Positions 46,176 through 55,756 of a stretch of 64,000 nucleotides of DNA are shown here, piece by piece (position 1 is the first letter of the stretch; every line of letters begins with the position of its first letter). This DNA comes from Microbacterium sp. VKM Ac-2870 (lineage in GTDB: Bacteria; Actinomycetota; Actinomycetes; Actinomycetales; Microbacteriaceae): positions 558,001 through 622,000 of the forward strand of contig NZ_JADKSH010000002.1 in the NCBI RefSeq assembly GCF_015350795.1, read 5' to 3'. The position numbers were made by a program, and so were the translations under genes. Below the pieces are notes generated by a model, which saw only the letters and a program-made list of their open reading frames with translations, was not told the origin of the DNA and did not search any database.

Positions 46176-47327
46176 GTGCCAGCAGTGAATCTCGGAATGC
46201 CGCGCGTGCCTGACGTCCTCGCCCCGCGTCGCAAGAGTCGTCAGATCAAGGTCGGCAAGGTGCTCGTCGGCGGTGATGCGCCGGTGAGCGTGCAGTCGAT
46301 GACCACGACGCCCACCACGAACATCAACGCGACGCTGCAGCAGATCGCCGAGTTGACGGCATCCGGGTGCGAGATCGTCCGTGTCGCCGTTCCCAGTCAG
46401 GACGACGCCGACGTGCTGCACATCATCGCGAAGAAGAGTCAGATCCCCGTGATCGCCGACATCCACTTCCAGCCGAAGTACGTGTTCCAGGCGATCGACG
46501 CCGGCTGCGGCGCGGTGCGCGTCAACCCCGGCAATATCCGCAAGTTCGACGACCAAGTCGGCGATATCGCCAAGGCGGCCAAGGACGCCGGGGTGTCGCT
46601 GCGCATCGGCGTGAACGCCGGCTCGCTCGACCGACGGCTGCTCGAGAAGTACGGCAAAGCGACCCCCGAGGCGCTCGTGGAGAGCGCGGTGTGGGAAGCC
46701 TCGCTGTTCGAGGAGCACGACTTCCACGACTTCAAGATCTCGGTCAAGCACAATGACCCGATCGTGATGGTCAAGGCCTACCGCCTGCTCGCCGAGCGTG
46801 GCGACTGGCCCCTTCACCTGGGCGTCACTGAGGCCGGTCCGTCCTTCCAGGGCACGATCAAGAGCGCGACCGCGTTCGGCATCCTGTTGGGCGAGGGAAT
46901 CGGCGACACGATCCGCGTCTCGCTGTCGGCGCCGCCCGCCGAAGAGGTGAAGGTCGGTCACCAGATCCTGCAGTCCCTGAACCTGCGCGAGCGCAAACTC
47001 GAGATCGTGTCGTGCCCGTCGTGCGGGCGGGCGCAGGTCGACGTCTACACGCTCGCCAACGACGTCACCGAAGGCCTCAAGGACATGACCGTGCCGCTGC
47101 GGGTCGCCGTCATGGGCTGCGTCGTCAACGGACCCGGTGAGGCGCGTGAGGCCGACCTCGGCGTCGCGTCCGGCAACGGCAAGGGGCAGATCTTCGTCAA
47201 GGGCGAAGTCATCAAGACGGTGCCCGAGGCCGAGATCGTGGCCACCCTGATCGAAGAGGCCAACCGCATCGCCGACGAGATGGGCCCCGACGCCCCGCTC
47301 GGAACGGCGCAGGTCGTCACGGTCTGA
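46176..47327 (+). CDS. ispG: 4-hydroxy-3-methylbut-2-en-1-yl diphosphate synthase
   Basis: 383 residues. This 4Fe-4S enzyme reduces MEcPP to HMBPP in the non-mevalonate pathway. The TIM-barrel part begins with [20 protein letters not shown] (about 35-54) and contains [14 protein letters not shown]. The cluster Cys residues lie in [12 protein letters not shown] and [15 protein letters not shown]. Start GTG is leaderless by position of the -10 box; a nearby ATG (46197) is a less likely start. It belongs functionally with dxr at 35.9 kb. Confidence 0.96.
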   Translation: MPAVNLGMPRVPDVLAPRRKSRQIKVGKVLVGGDAPVSVQSMTTTPTTNINATLQQIAELTASGCEIVRVAVPSQDDADVLHIIAKKSQIPVIADIHFQPKYVFQAIDAGCGAVRVNPGNIRKFDDQVGDIAKAAKDAGVSLRIGVNAGSLDRRLLEKYGKATPEALVESAVWEASLFEEHDFHDFKISVKHNDPIVMVKAYRLLAERGDWPLHLGVTEAGPSFQGTIKSATAFGILLGEGIGDTIRVSLSAPPAEEVKVGHQILQSLNLRERKLEIVSCPSCGRAQVDVYTLANDVTEGLKDMTVPLRVAVMGCVVNGPGEAREADLGVASGNGKGQIFVKGEVIKTVPEAEIVATLIEEANRIADEMGPDAPLGTAQVVTV

Positions 47328-47359
47328 GCCTTCGGGGGCCGTCGCTCCGGCGGTGCGGG

Positions 47360-48790
47360 TCAGTCCGGCGCGATCTCGGCGAGTGCGGCCAGGGGTATCG
47401 CCGTCCATGCGGGGCGGTTGCGCTTCTCGTACACCGCTTCGTAGACCGCTTTGTCGGCCACGTACGCGTTGAGCAGCGTGAACCGAACGCTGCGGTCGCC
47501 GTCCGCGGAGCCGGCTATCGAACCGTCGCGAGCGGCGACGTACGCGTCGAGGAAGCTGCGTCGGGCCCGCTCCGACCATCGGCGGGCCTGTTCGGAGCGC
47601 ACGCTGCGTTCCTGCTCGTTCACCGACACCTGCGACATCTCGACCACCCCGGTCGCGTAGTCGAAGGAGCGGAGCATGCCCGCGACGTCGCGCCAGGGCG
47701 AGTCGGGCAGGGCCCGCTCGGCGAAGGGGCGCCCGGGCTCTCCCTCGAAGTCGACGATCCGCCAGCCGTGGGCGGTACGCAGCGTCTGACCGAGGTGCAG
47801 GTCGCCGTGAATGCGCTGCACGTCCAGGCCGTCGGCCGCGGCGACTGCGCGGTACACGGCGCGAAGGCGCGGTGCGATCGGTTCGAGCTCGGGCACCACG
47901 CGCAGCGCCGCGTCGAGGCGTTCGGTCATCGCCCGCGCAAGCTCAGCGGTGCTGTCGGGCCCGCGGCGCTCGGAAGGAAAGCTCCGCCGCAGCGCTTCAT
48001 GCACGTCGGCGAGCGCCTCTCCGAGCCGTGCTGCCTCACCCGCGAAGTCGCCACCGGAGCCGTCGATCGTCTGCTCCGGATCGGCGAGCAGGGTGCGGAC
48101 GCTGCCGAGCGCGAGTTCGAAGCCGTCGGAGGCGGTGCGCAGGAAATCCTGCAGCATGGCCAGCTGCACGATCTCGCCGTCGATCTCGGTCTCCACCCAG
48201 CCGTACAGGGCGGCGACGTGTTCTGCGCCTGCGCGCGTGAGCTCCTCGTGGATCTCGATATCGGGATTGATCCCGGGGCTGATCTTGCGGAACACCTTCA
48301 TGATGGCGACGTCGTCGTAGCGCACCGATGAGTTGGATTGCTCTCCGGTCATCGGCGAAGAGCGCAGCTCGGGATCGAGGGCGTGGCTGCCGCTGACCCG
48401 CCGAAAGCGCAGCCCGGCAAGATCCGACAGCCCGCTGGCTTCGGCCCCGATGAAACCGTCGAGCCACCACTGCATGGCCTCGCGGTCGTGCAGGGCGTCG
48501 TAGAGGTGTCGGGTGCGCTCGCCGGAGGTGACCGGTCCGACGTACGCATGCCCGATGCGCTCCTCGATCTCGTCGTACACGGCCAACGGCACCTGGTAGC
48601 GCTCGACGCCGTCTTCGCCGTCGGCGTACGACACCGTGACCACGCACATGATGGTGTCGGGCAAGGGGTGACGGTCGCGCAGCCGCGCGATCACGCGCAC
48701 ATCGGAGACGTGGAAGGGGCGCCCCTTGCCGCCGAACCAGCGCGTCCGGGCGAGATAGGCCTCCAGCAGTGCGTAGTCGATGTCGGTCAC
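47360..48790 (-). CDS. mak: Maltokinase
   Basis: 476 residues. It phosphorylates maltose at C1 with ATP, feeding GlgE-type alpha-glucan synthesis. Characteristic segments are [12 protein letters not shown] at the N-terminus, [24 protein letters not shown] described by residues 165-188, the kinase catalytic [13 protein letters not shown] (about 320) and [29 protein letters not shown] described by residues 338-366. Start GTG 48790 overlaps the treS stop (GTGA), so both proteins are made together, as in the known TreS:Mak complexes. glgE and glgB are not in the window. Confidence 0.93.
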   Translation of the reverse strand: MTDIDYALLEAYLARTRWFGGKGRPFHVSDVRVIARLRDRHPLPDTIMCVVTVSYADGEDGVERYQVPLAVYDEIEERIGHAYVGPVTSGERTRHLYDALHDREAMQWWLDGFIGAEASGLSDLAGLRFRRVSGSHALDPELRSSPMTGEQSNSSVRYDDVAIMKVFRKISPGINPDIEIHEELTRAGAEHVAALYGWVETEIDGEIVQLAMLQDFLRTASDGFELALGSVRTLLADPEQTIDGSGGDFAGEAARLGEALADVHEALRRSFPSERRGPDSTAELARAMTERLDAALRVVPELEPIAPRLRAVYRAVAAADGLDVQRIHGDLHLGQTLRTAHGWRIVDFEGEPGRPFAERALPDSPWRDVAGMLRSFDYATGVVEMSQVSVNEQERSVRSEQARRWSERARRSFLDAYVAARDGSIAGSADGDRSVRFTLLNAYVADKAVYEAVYEKRNRPAWTAIPLAALAEIAPD

Positions 48791-50556
48791 AGCAGTCCCC
48801 TCTCCGCCGATTCCTCGGCCGGCGTGTGCAGCTGGAACCAGAAGAAGGCGTGGCCTCCCAGCGTCAGCAGGTACGGCAGTTCTCCGATACGCGGGAACGG
48901 CACCCCGCCGATCAGCTCGACGGGAACGAGCCCCTCGAACCGGCGCAGGTCGAGTTCGACCGGCTGCGGGAACTGCGAGAGGTTGTTGACGCAGAGGATG
49001 ACGTCGACGGTGCCGTCGTCGTTGGTGTGCTCGCGTGAGTAGGAGAGCACCGCGGGGTTGGAGCCGCCGAGGTCGTTGAAGCTCCCGAGGCCGAACGCGG
49101 GATGGCGCTTGCGCGCCTGGATCATCTGCCGCGTCCAATGCAGCAGCGACGAGCGGTCCTCCTGCTGGGCCTCGACGTTGACGGCGAGGTAGCCGTAGAC
49201 GGGGTCCTGCACGATCGGCAGGCTCAGCTTGCCCGGGGTGGCCGACGAGAAGCCCGCGTTGCGATCGCTCGTCCACTGCATGGGGGTGCGCACGCCGTCG
49301 CGGTCGCCGAGCCAGATGTTGTCGCCCATACCGATCTCGTCGCCGTAGTAGAGCACCGGTGATCCGGGAAGCGAGAGCAGGAGGGCGGTGAACAGTTCGA
49401 TGCGGTCGATGTCGTTGTCCAGCAGGGGTGCGAGGCGGCGGCGGATGCCGATGTTGGCCTTCATCCGCGGGTCCTGCGCGTATTCGTGCCACATGTAGTC
49501 GCGGTCCTCGTCGGTCACCATCTCGAGGGTCAGCTCGTCGTGGTTGCGCAGGAAGATTCCCCACTGGCATCCCGAGGGAATCGTCGGCGTCTGCGCGAGG
49601 ATCTCGCTGATCGGGTAGCGCGACTCGCGGCGCACGGCCATGAAGATGCGCGGCATGACGGGGAAGTGGAAGCACATGTGGCACTCGTCGCCGCCGACGT
49701 CCGGGTCGCCGAAGTAGTCGACGACGTCCGCCGGCCACTGGTTTGCTTCGGCGAGCAGAACCCGCCCGGGGTAGTTCTCGTCGACGAAACGGCGCACGGT
49801 TCGCAGGAACTCGTGCGTCTCGGGGAGGTTCTCGCCGTTGGTCCCCTCCCGCTCGTACAGGTACGGCACGGCGTCGAGCCGGAATCCGTCGAGCCCCATG
49901 TCGAGCCAGAAGCTCATGGCGTCGAGCATCGCTTCGCGCACGCGCGGGTTGTCGAAGTTGAGGTCGGGCTGATGCGAGAAGAAGCGGTGCCAGAAGTACT
50001 GCTGTCGCACCGGATCCCACGTCCAGTTGCTGGGTTCGGTGTCGACGAAGATGATCCGCGCCTCGTCATAGAGGTCGTCGCTGTCGTTCCACACGTAGAA
50101 GTCGCCGTAGGGCCCGGTGGGATCGCTCCGACTGGCCTGGAACCACGGATGCTCGTCACTGGTGTGATTCATGACGAAGTCGATGATCACCTTGATGCCG
50201 CGTTCGTGGGCGGCGTCAAGGAACTCCTGGAAGTCGGCGATCGTGCCGAGCCCGGGCTGGACTCCCGTGTAGTCGGAGACGTCGTATCCACCGTCGCGCA
50301 ACGGCGAGGGGAAGAACGGCGGCACCCACAGGCAGTCCACGCCGAGCCATTGAAGGTAGTCGAGCTTTCCGATCAGACCCCGGAAATCGCCGGTCCCGTC
50401 ACCGTCGGAATCCTTGAACGAGCGCACCAGCACTTCGTAGAACACCGCCGTCTTGAACCACTCCGGGGCCGGGCTGCCCGGCGTATCGGGAAACGGGTCC
50501 TGGGTGATGATCGGGATCGACGCCGTGTACGGTGCCGGTTCGGTGAACTCGCTCAT
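48787..50556 (-). CDS. treS: Trehalose synthase (maltose alpha-D-glucosyltransferase)
   Basis: 589 residues, GH13 family. It interconverts trehalose and maltose. The barrel shows [15 protein letters not shown], nucleophile Asp in [13 protein letters not shown], acid/base Glu in [12 protein letters not shown], and the transition-state Asp in [38 protein letters not shown], given here by residues 395-420, is typical of TreS. The C-terminal beta domain ends [15 protein letters not shown] follows AAGGATGG. It is coupled to mak, so trehalose is routed to maltose-1-phosphate. Confidence 0.95.
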   Translation of the reverse strand: MSEFTEPAPYTASIPIITQDPFPDTPGSPAPEWFKTAVFYEVLVRSFKDSDGDGTGDFRGLIGKLDYLQWLGVDCLWVPPFFPSPLRDGGYDVSDYTGVQPGLGTIADFQEFLDAAHERGIKVIIDFVMNHTSDEHPWFQASRSDPTGPYGDFYVWNDSDDLYDEARIIFVDTEPSNWTWDPVRQQYFWHRFFSHQPDLNFDNPRVREAMLDAMSFWLDMGLDGFRLDAVPYLYEREGTNGENLPETHEFLRTVRRFVDENYPGRVLLAEANQWPADVVDYFGDPDVGGDECHMCFHFPVMPRIFMAVRRESRYPISEILAQTPTIPSGCQWGIFLRNHDELTLEMVTDEDRDYMWHEYAQDPRMKANIGIRRRLAPLLDNDIDRIELFTALLLSLPGSPVLYYGDEIGMGDNIWLGDRDGVRTPMQWTSDRNAGFSSATPGKLSLPIVQDPVYGYLAVNVEAQQEDRSSLLHWTRQMIQARKRHPAFGLGSFNDLGGSNPAVLSYSREHTNDDGTVDVILCVNNLSQFPQPVELDLRRFEGLVPVELIGGVPFPRIGELPYLLTLGGHAFFWFQLHTPAEESAERGLL

Positions 50557-50641
50557 TCAGCCATCCTTCGCGTCGGATGGTGTCCAATCTGCTACAGATC
50601 GGGCGGCTTTCGCACTCCCTTGATCAACTTCGTGGCGAGTG

Positions 50642-51832
50642 TTAGGCCGTCGTCCTCGCGCGCGCCGCGGTCGTCGTGGCCAACGCGTTCTCGAGATCGG
50701 CGATGAGGTCGTCGACGTGTTCGAGCCCGATCGACAGGCGCAGGATGTCGGCGTCGGGCCGCGCATCCGCAGCCACGGGCCGGTGCGTGAGGGCCGCCGG
50801 ATGTTGGATGAGCGAGTCGACGCCGCCGAGCGAGACCGCGTGGGTGAACAGGCCAGTGGATGCCGCGACCCGAGCGGCCGCCTCGTAGCCGCCGCGGAGG
50901 CGGATTGCCACCATCGCGCCGGTCCCGTGCTGCTGGCGGGCCAGGAGTCCGCCGGGGTCGCCGTGCAGCCCCGGGTAGAACACCTCCGAGACGGCGTCGT
51001 TCGCCACGAGATGCCGGGCGATCGCGGCGGCGGACTCCTGCTGCGCCCGCATCCGCAGCGGAAGCGTCGGCAGTCCGCGGTGCAGCAGGTAGGCGCCGAG
51101 CGGGTGCAGGATGCCGCCGGTGATCGCGCGCACGCGTCGTAGCGCCGCGGCCGACTCGTGGCTGCACGCGATGACGCCGCCGACGACGTCGCCGTGGCCA
51201 CCCAGGTACTTCGTGGCGCTGTGCAGCGACAGCGCGGCTCCGTGGTCGAGAGGGCGCTGCAGCACCGGCGTGGCGAACGTGTTGTCCACGAGGACGGGCA
51301 CCGCGCCCGCCTGCTCGACGACGTCGGCGATGTCGACGAGCTCGAGCGTCGGGTTCGCGGGGGTCTCCACCACGACCAGACCCGTGTTGGCGCGCACCGT
51401 CGCGCCGACCTCCGAGGGAGTGCAGAAGCTCACCTCGGTGCCGAGCAGGCCGGTGGACAAGAGGTGATCGCTTCCGCCGTACAACGGACGAACCGCGACG
51501 ACGTGCGGCTTTCCCACCGATGTGGTGTGCGAGAGCACCGCCGCGGTGAGTGCGGCCATTCCCGACGCGAAGGCGACGGCGGCGTCGGCGTGTTCGAGAG
51601 CGGCGAGCGCCTCTTCGAAGCGGGCCACCGTGGGGTTCCACAGCCGCGCGTACACGTGGCTGCCGCCGTCGATCGGCACACCCCCGGTCGCCAACGCCTC
51701 GTAGGAGTCGCCTCCGAGCTCGACATCTGGCAGGGGGTAGGTCGAAGACAGGTCGAGAGGCGGGGTGTGCACGCCGAGGGCGGCGAAGTCGGCGCGGCCG
51801 GCGTGGACGGCGAGCGTGTCGGGGTGGTCCAT
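50642..51832 (-). CDS. Cys/Met-metabolism PLP enzyme (cystathionine/methionine gamma-lyase-like)
   Basis: 396 residues, fold-type I gamma-family. The PLP lysine is in LHSATKYLGGHGDVVGG (about K205), the N-terminal YARLWNPTVARFEEALA carries the Tyr-Arg phosphate contacts, and DNTFATPVLQRPLDHGA supplies the PLP-ring Asp. The C-terminal SLGGVDSLIQHPA is a family hallmark. Whether it acts as gamma-synthase, gamma-lyase or methionine gamma-lyase cannot be fixed. A divergent Lrp regulator points to a catabolic, amino-acid-induced role. It would yield 2-oxobutanoate, the product also of the neighbouring ACC deaminase. Confidence 0.85.
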   Translation of the reverse strand: MDHPDTLAVHAGRADFAALGVHTPPLDLSSTYPLPDVELGGDSYEALATGGVPIDGGSHVYARLWNPTVARFEEALAALEHADAAVAFASGMAALTAAVLSHTTSVGKPHVVAVRPLYGGSDHLLSTGLLGTEVSFCTPSEVGATVRANTGLVVVETPANPTLELVDIADVVEQAGAVPVLVDNTFATPVLQRPLDHGAALSLHSATKYLGGHGDVVGGVIACSHESAAALRRVRAITGGILHPLGAYLLHRGLPTLPLRMRAQQESAAAIARHLVANDAVSEVFYPGLHGDPGGLLARQQHGTGAMVAIRLRGGYEAAARVAASTGLFTHAVSLGGVDSLIQHPAALTHRPVAADARPDADILRLSIGLEHVDDLIADLENALATTTAARARTTA

Positions 51833-51892
51833 GCGCCGAGTATGAACGAAACCACAGCTTCATCTAGATGTGATTGCGTAATGCACCAAGAG

Positions 51893-51905
51893 ATGATCTG
51901 ATCAT
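51893..51905. promoter_or_regulatory. Palindrome ATGATC-T-GATCAT between the PLP gene and lrp
   Basis: A perfect 13-bp inverted repeat in the 107-nt divergent intergenic region, 61 nt from the PLP-enzyme start and 35 nt from the regulator start. AT-rich, symmetric and central, it is a good candidate Lrp operator. Confidence 0.5.
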
Positions 51906-51939
51906 TCCGTCCGACACAATCTTGATTGGCAATGGCGGT

Positions 51940-52449
51940 GTGATCTTGGCGGAATCGCAATCAACGGCATCCGCTCTGGACGACCTCGATCTGCGGGTTC
52001 TGGCAGCGCTCGTTCGCGCGCCGGCCCGCTCGAACAAGGCGCTCTCCGCCGACCTCGGCATCGCTGAGTCGACGTGCGCCTACCGCGTGCGGTCCCTGCG
52101 CAGCCGCGGGGTGCTCTCCGGTGTGCGTGTGCTCGTGGACCCGGCCGCGCTGGGGCTTCCGCTGCAGGCGGTCATCCGCGTGCGCTTGGGTCGTCACACG
52201 CGCGAAGGAGTGGGACGACTGTTCGACGCGATCGTCGCGACGCCGGGAGTCATCGAGGCGTTCCATGTCGCGGGGGAGGATGACTTCCTCGTGCACGTCG
52301 CCGTGGAGGATGCCGCGGCGCTGCGCGATATCGTGCTCCAGCACATCACGGTGCACGACGCCGTGCGCACGACAGAGACGCACCTCGTCTTCGAACGGCG
52401 CGAGGGCGTGGGCCCGCTTGCCCGCGTGAAGGGGTCGACGTCCGCCTGA
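51940..52449 (+). CDS. Lrp/AsnC-family transcriptional regulator
   Basis: 169 residues from GTG 51940. An N-terminal winged helix (LDDLDLRVLAALVRAPARSNKALSADLGIAESTCAYRVRSLRSRGVL described by residues 14-59) is followed by the RAM ligand-binding domain (ALGLPLQAVIRVRL... GVIEAFHVAGEDDFLVHV). An in-frame ATG at 51874 would extend into the palindromic operator region, so the later start is preferred. It probably senses an amino acid and controls the divergent PLP enzyme and itself. Its 3' end is convergent with acdS (9-nt gap). Confidence 0.88.
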   Translation: MILAESQSTASALDDLDLRVLAALVRAPARSNKALSADLGIAESTCAYRVRSLRSRGVLSGVRVLVDPAALGLPLQAVIRVRLGRHTREGVGRLFDAIVATPGVIEAFHVAGEDDFLVHVAVEDAAALRDIVLQHITVHDAVRTTETHLVFERREGVGPLARVKGSTSA

Positions 52450-52458
52450 CGGTCCGCG

Positions 52459-53490
52459 TCAGGCCCCAGCAGGATCCCAGAGCGCGTGGTAGGCGTTGAT
52501 CGCCGGCTGACCGCCGAGGTGGGCGTACAGCACGGTCGATGATGCGGGGATGTCGCCCGAACGCACGAGATCGATGAGCCCGGCCAGTGACTTGCCCTCG
52601 TACACGGGGTCGGTGATCATGGCCTCCAGCTGAGCGCCGAGCGCCATCGCCTCCATGGTCGAGTCGACCGGGATGCCGTACAGCTCGCCCGCCCAGCCCT
52701 CGAGCACCTGGATCTCGTCGTCGCGGACGTCACGGCCGAGCTCGATGAGTTCGGCCGTGCGCCGGGCGATCCGCGCGACCTGGTCGCGGGTCTTCTCGAG
52801 GGTGGCCGAGGCGTCGATCCCGAGAACGCGGCGCTTCACCCCCGTCAGCTCTTCGAGTGCGGCGAAGCCGGCGATCATGCCGGCGTGGGTGGAGCCGGTC
52901 ACCGTGCAGACCACGATCGTGTCGAAGAACACGCCGAGCTGCTTCTCCTGCTCGGCGACCTCGAACGCCCAGTTGGCGAAGCCGAGCCCGCCCAGTGGGT
53001 GCTCGCTCGCGCCGGCCGGGATCGGGTACGGCGTGCCGCCGGCAGCCTCGACCTCGGCGAGGGCCTGCTTCCACGAGTCGCGGATGCCGATGTCGAAGCC
53101 CGCGTCATCCAGGCGGGAGTCGGCCCCCATCATGCGAGACAGCAGGATGTTGCCGACCTGATCGTTGGTGGGGTCGCCCCAGGGAACCCATTTCTCCTGG
53201 ACGAGTCGAGCTTTCAGACCCAGGTGGGCGGCGACCGCGGCGACCTGTCGCGTGTGGTTGGACTGGTACCCGCCGATGGAGACGATGGTGTCGGCGCCGG
53301 AAGCGAGGATGTCGGGAACGATGTACTCGAGCTTGCGCACCTTGTTGCCGCCGAAGGCCAGCCCGCTGTTGACGTCTTCGCGTTTGGCCCACACCTGCGC
53401 GCCGCCCAGGTGACGGCTGAGTCGTTCGAGGTGCTGCAGCGGGCTCGGGCCGAACGTGAGCGGGTGGCGAGGGAACTCGTGCAGCTTCAT
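52459..53490 (-). CDS. acdS: 1-aminocyclopropane-1-carboxylate (ACC) deaminase
   Basis: 343 residues. This PLP enzyme opens ACC to 2-oxobutanoate and ammonia; plant-associated bacteria use it to lower plant ethylene. The N-terminus ([20 protein letters not shown]) and body follow Pseudomonas AcdS closely. PLP lysine is K50 ([11 protein letters not shown]) and the ring-opening Ser is S77 (GGYQSNHTR). The residues that separate AcdS from D-cysteine desulfhydrase are of the AcdS kind: Y297-E298 in TDPVYEGKS and L325 in [13 protein letters not shown] overlaps the GntR-gene stop, so both are cotranscribed. Confidence 0.93.
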   Translation of the reverse strand: MKLHEFPRHPLTFGPSPLQHLERLSRHLGGAQVWAKREDVNSGLAFGGNKVRKLEYIVPDILASGADTIVSIGGYQSNHTRQVAAVAAHLGLKARLVQEKWVPWGDPTNDQVGNILLSRMMGADSRLDDAGFDIGIRDSWKQALAEVEAAGGTPYPIPAGASEHPLGGLGFANWAFEVAEQEKQLGVFFDTIVVCTVTGSTHAGMIAGFAALEELTGVKRRVLGIDASATLEKTRDQVARIARRTAELIELGRDVRDDEIQVLEGWAGELYGIPVDSTMEAMALGAQLEAMITDPVYEGKSLAGLIDLVRSGDIPASSTVLYAHLGGQPAINAYHALWDPAGA

Positions 53491-54167
53491 GCGGGGTCCT
53501 GTTCTGTCGGGCCGTTGTCTGTCGGTGCGGGGGGAAGGGCCAAGCTCTGCCAGGTCTGCTCGGCGAGCCGAGCGGCGCCATCGGCATCGCCGGCGGCGCA
53601 GAGGACGATGAGCTGGTCGTGTCGGGCGGCGGAGGCCGCGCCCTCGCGCGACGCGAATCGCCGTCGCTCGACGCGGCGCAAGACCGGTTCGTATTGTGCG
53701 ATCACGGCCACCGCGGCGGCGTTGCCGGACGCGACGAGGGCGACACGGTGGAACCGCTCGTCGGCCGCGAGTGCGGCGTCGACGTCGCCGCTGTGTTGAG
53801 CCGCGGCGAACGCCGCATTCGCGGCGCGCATCGCGTCGAGGTCACCGGTCGTCAGCCGGGGCACAGCGGTCCGCATCGCGAGGGCGTGCATCGCGCCCAC
53901 GACGGACTGCGCGTCGCGGATGGCCGTCGGGTCGATCGGGGCGACGACCGTGGACCGGCCCGGTGTCGCGGTGATCAGGCCCGCCCGGGCGAGTTCCAGC
54001 AGCGCCTCACGCACCGGAGTGCGGCTGACGCCGAGTCGTTCGGCGAGTTCGCCGTCGCGGAGTTGCTCGCCGGGTGCGAGGGTGCCGTCGACGATCGCGT
54101 CGCGCAGCCGCGCGTGCACGTCGTCGCGTAAGAGTGCACGCGTTACGGGCGCAAGGTCGGAAGACAC
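53487..54167 (-). CDS. GntR/FadR-family (FCD) transcriptional regulator
   Basis: 226 residues from GTG 54167; a TTG three codons upstream (54176) is the alternative. The N-terminal winged helix contains [20 protein letters not shown] and [18 protein letters not shown]. The C-terminal FCD domain has [14 protein letters not shown] and the later His of [12 protein letters not shown], likely metal and ligand sites. A TATATT -10 box lies 7 nt before the GTG and no SD is present, so the gene is probably leaderless. Operon partner acdS overlaps its stop; it is the obvious regulator of acdS. Confidence 0.9.
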   Translation of the reverse strand: MSSDLAPVTRALLRDDVHARLRDAIVDGTLAPGEQLRDGELAERLGVSRTPVREALLELARAGLITATPGRSTVVAPIDPTAIRDAQSVVGAMHALAMRTAVPRLTTGDLDAMRAANAAFAAAQHSGDVDAALAADERFHRVALVASGNAAAVAVIAQYEPVLRRVERRRFASREGAASAARHDQLIVLCAAGDADGAARLAEQTWQSLALPPAPTDNGPTEQDPA

Positions 54168-54183
54168 GATATGCAATATATCG
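54167..54183. promoter_or_regulatory. Operator candidate CGATAT-N5-ATATCG over the GntR promoter
   Basis: A perfect 6-5-6 inverted repeat that covers the -10 box (minus strand TATATT, 54175-54180) and touches the start codon of the GntR gene. A repressor bound here would block RNA polymerase, which suggests negative autoregulation of the GntR-acdS operon. Confidence 0.6.
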
Positions 54184-54223
54184 CAGAGAGAATACCGAGC
54201 GCGTGTTCGCCCGAGGATCTCGT

Positions 54224-55666
54224 CTAAACGGGTGCGAACCCGACGCTGCCGTTGACGATGGATGCCGCTGCCAGCCGCACCCGCACGGTCGAACCAGGGC
54301 GTGCGTCCAGCCCCTTCACGGTCGACTCCACCGGCGGCTCGCTGAGCTGGATACGCACGCCGTCACCGCGCCTGCTCACCACCACGGCGTCGTACTCCTC
54401 GCCGACATGACCGGTGAGCACGGCCGCCTCGACACGATCGATGGAGCCGGCTTCGAGCTGTCCGGCGCGGGCGCTGCTGCTCGACATGATCTTCGGCAGC
54501 ACGTCGAGCGATTCGCGGGCCCACCACGGAACCTCGCGACCGTTGGCGAGAGCCTCGCAGATGACGAGCGACCATCGGTCGACGAGGCGCCGCAGCGGCG
54601 CCGTCGTGTGCGCATAGGCAGCGCCGATCGCCGCCTGCGCGGTCTGTGCCGGGATGGCGCCGTCGAAAGCGGCATACCCGGCGCCCCGGAAGAGGCCAGC
54701 GGCACATTCGCGCACGGCGCGAGCGGCGGGGGAGCGGTCGAGCGTGCGCAGGTAGTCGCCGTAGGCGACTTCGGTGTGCCACGGCATCCCGAGGGCGACC
54801 GTCTGTGCGCGGAACTCCTCGAGGTCGTCGGGTCGCGCGGGCGGCATGGTGCGCAGAATGCCCACACCGCCGCGGATCATGATGTCCGCCGCGGCCATGC
54901 CTGTCAGCAACGAGACGTCGGCGTTCCAATCCTCCAGCGGCACCCCGTAGCTGCGCTCCAGCGCGTAATCGGTGCCGTCGTCGCGGCTGATGATGCGCGT
55001 CTCGGGCAGGTTCAGACTCGCGCCGCCGCGTTCACGCTCCCTCTCGGCGCGGGCGGCACCGAACCACGGCAGGGCCGCGAGGGTGGGTGGGGCAGTCCCG
55101 GCGTCGATGGCGTGCTGCGCCTCGGGGTACGACCATTGGCGTCGCGAACGAACGATCGCTCGGGTGATCGACGTCTCGGTCGGTCGGGCTCCGTCGTCGA
55201 GCACGAACCGCCATACGTAGGCGCGGCGGTCTCTTCCCGGCAGCAACGACGCGGCATCCTCGCTGAGCGCCTCGGGATGCAGAGGAATGCGGCCATCGGG
55301 CGCGTACAGCGTCTGGCCGCGACGGCGGGTCTCGGCATCCAGGGCACCGCCCGGTGTCACGAACGCGGGGACATCCGCGATCGCGTAGTGCAGGATGCCG
55401 CCGGTGGCGGTGCGTTCGAGGTGGACCGCCTGGTCGAGGTCGGTGGAGCCCGCCGGGTCGATCGTGAGGAACTCGATCGCGCGGAGGTCGACGAGGCCAG
55501 AGACCACGGGGTCGACCGGCACGTGTCGCGCAGACGCCTCGGCCTCGCGGAGCGCGTCGGCGGGGTAGGCGGCGGGCAAGGAGAGCTCGTCGCGCAGAGC
55601 CGCGAGCGACGCGGCCAGCTCGCCGCGCAGCGAACGAGGGACGAAGCGAGAGCGGCGGTGCGGCAC
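54224..55666 (-). CDS. RNB-domain exoribonuclease (RNase II/R family), short form
   Basis: 480 residues. It has an RNB catalytic domain with active-site motif [12 protein letters not shown] (about 70-81); the usual DPxxxxDxDD ends in Asp, here Gln, a variant I associate with short actinobacterial RNB proteins. [15 protein letters not shown] and [15 protein letters not shown] (with the catalytic Arg-containing segment) are conserved. Cold-shock and full S1 domains are reduced: only a short C-terminal beta region remains ([15 protein letters not shown]). Probably degrades RNA 3'-5'. It is divergent from proS (90-nt gap). Confidence 0.87.
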   Translation of the reverse strand: MPHRRSRFVPRSLRGELAASLAALRDELSLPAAYPADALREAEASARHVPVDPVVSGLVDLRAIEFLTIDPAGSTDLDQAVHLERTATGGILHYAIADVPAFVTPGGALDAETRRRGQTLYAPDGRIPLHPEALSEDAASLLPGRDRRAYVWRFVLDDGARPTETSITRAIVRSRRQWSYPEAQHAIDAGTAPPTLAALPWFGAARAERERERGGASLNLPETRIISRDDGTDYALERSYGVPLEDWNADVSLLTGMAAADIMIRGGVGILRTMPPARPDDLEEFRAQTVALGMPWHTEVAYGDYLRTLDRSPAARAVRECAAGLFRGAGYAAFDGAIPAQTAQAAIGAAYAHTTAPLRRLVDRWSLVICEALANGREVPWWARESLDVLPKIMSSSSARAGQLEAGSIDRVEAAVLTGHVGEEYDAVVVSRRGDGVRIQLSEPPVESTVKGLDARPGSTVRVRLAAASIVNGSVGFAPV

Positions 55667-55742
55667 GGGGTCAGTGTAGGGCGGTGCTCGCCGTCACTCG
55701 ACTCCCGCTATCGAGGGCCGCTGACGGCGGCGCGCCGCGGAC

Positions 55743-55748
55743 TAGGCT
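55743..55748 (+). promoter_or_regulatory. -10 box (TAGGCT) of leaderless proS
   Basis: TAGGCT ends 8 nt before the GTG at 55757 and no SD is visible. Confidence 0.45.
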
Positions 55749-55756
55749 TGACGCTC

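Noticed and set aside
52459..53490. D-cysteine desulfhydrase instead of ACC deaminase
   Set aside because: The positions that distinguish the two families are Glu (298) and Leu (325), as in AcdS, not Thr.
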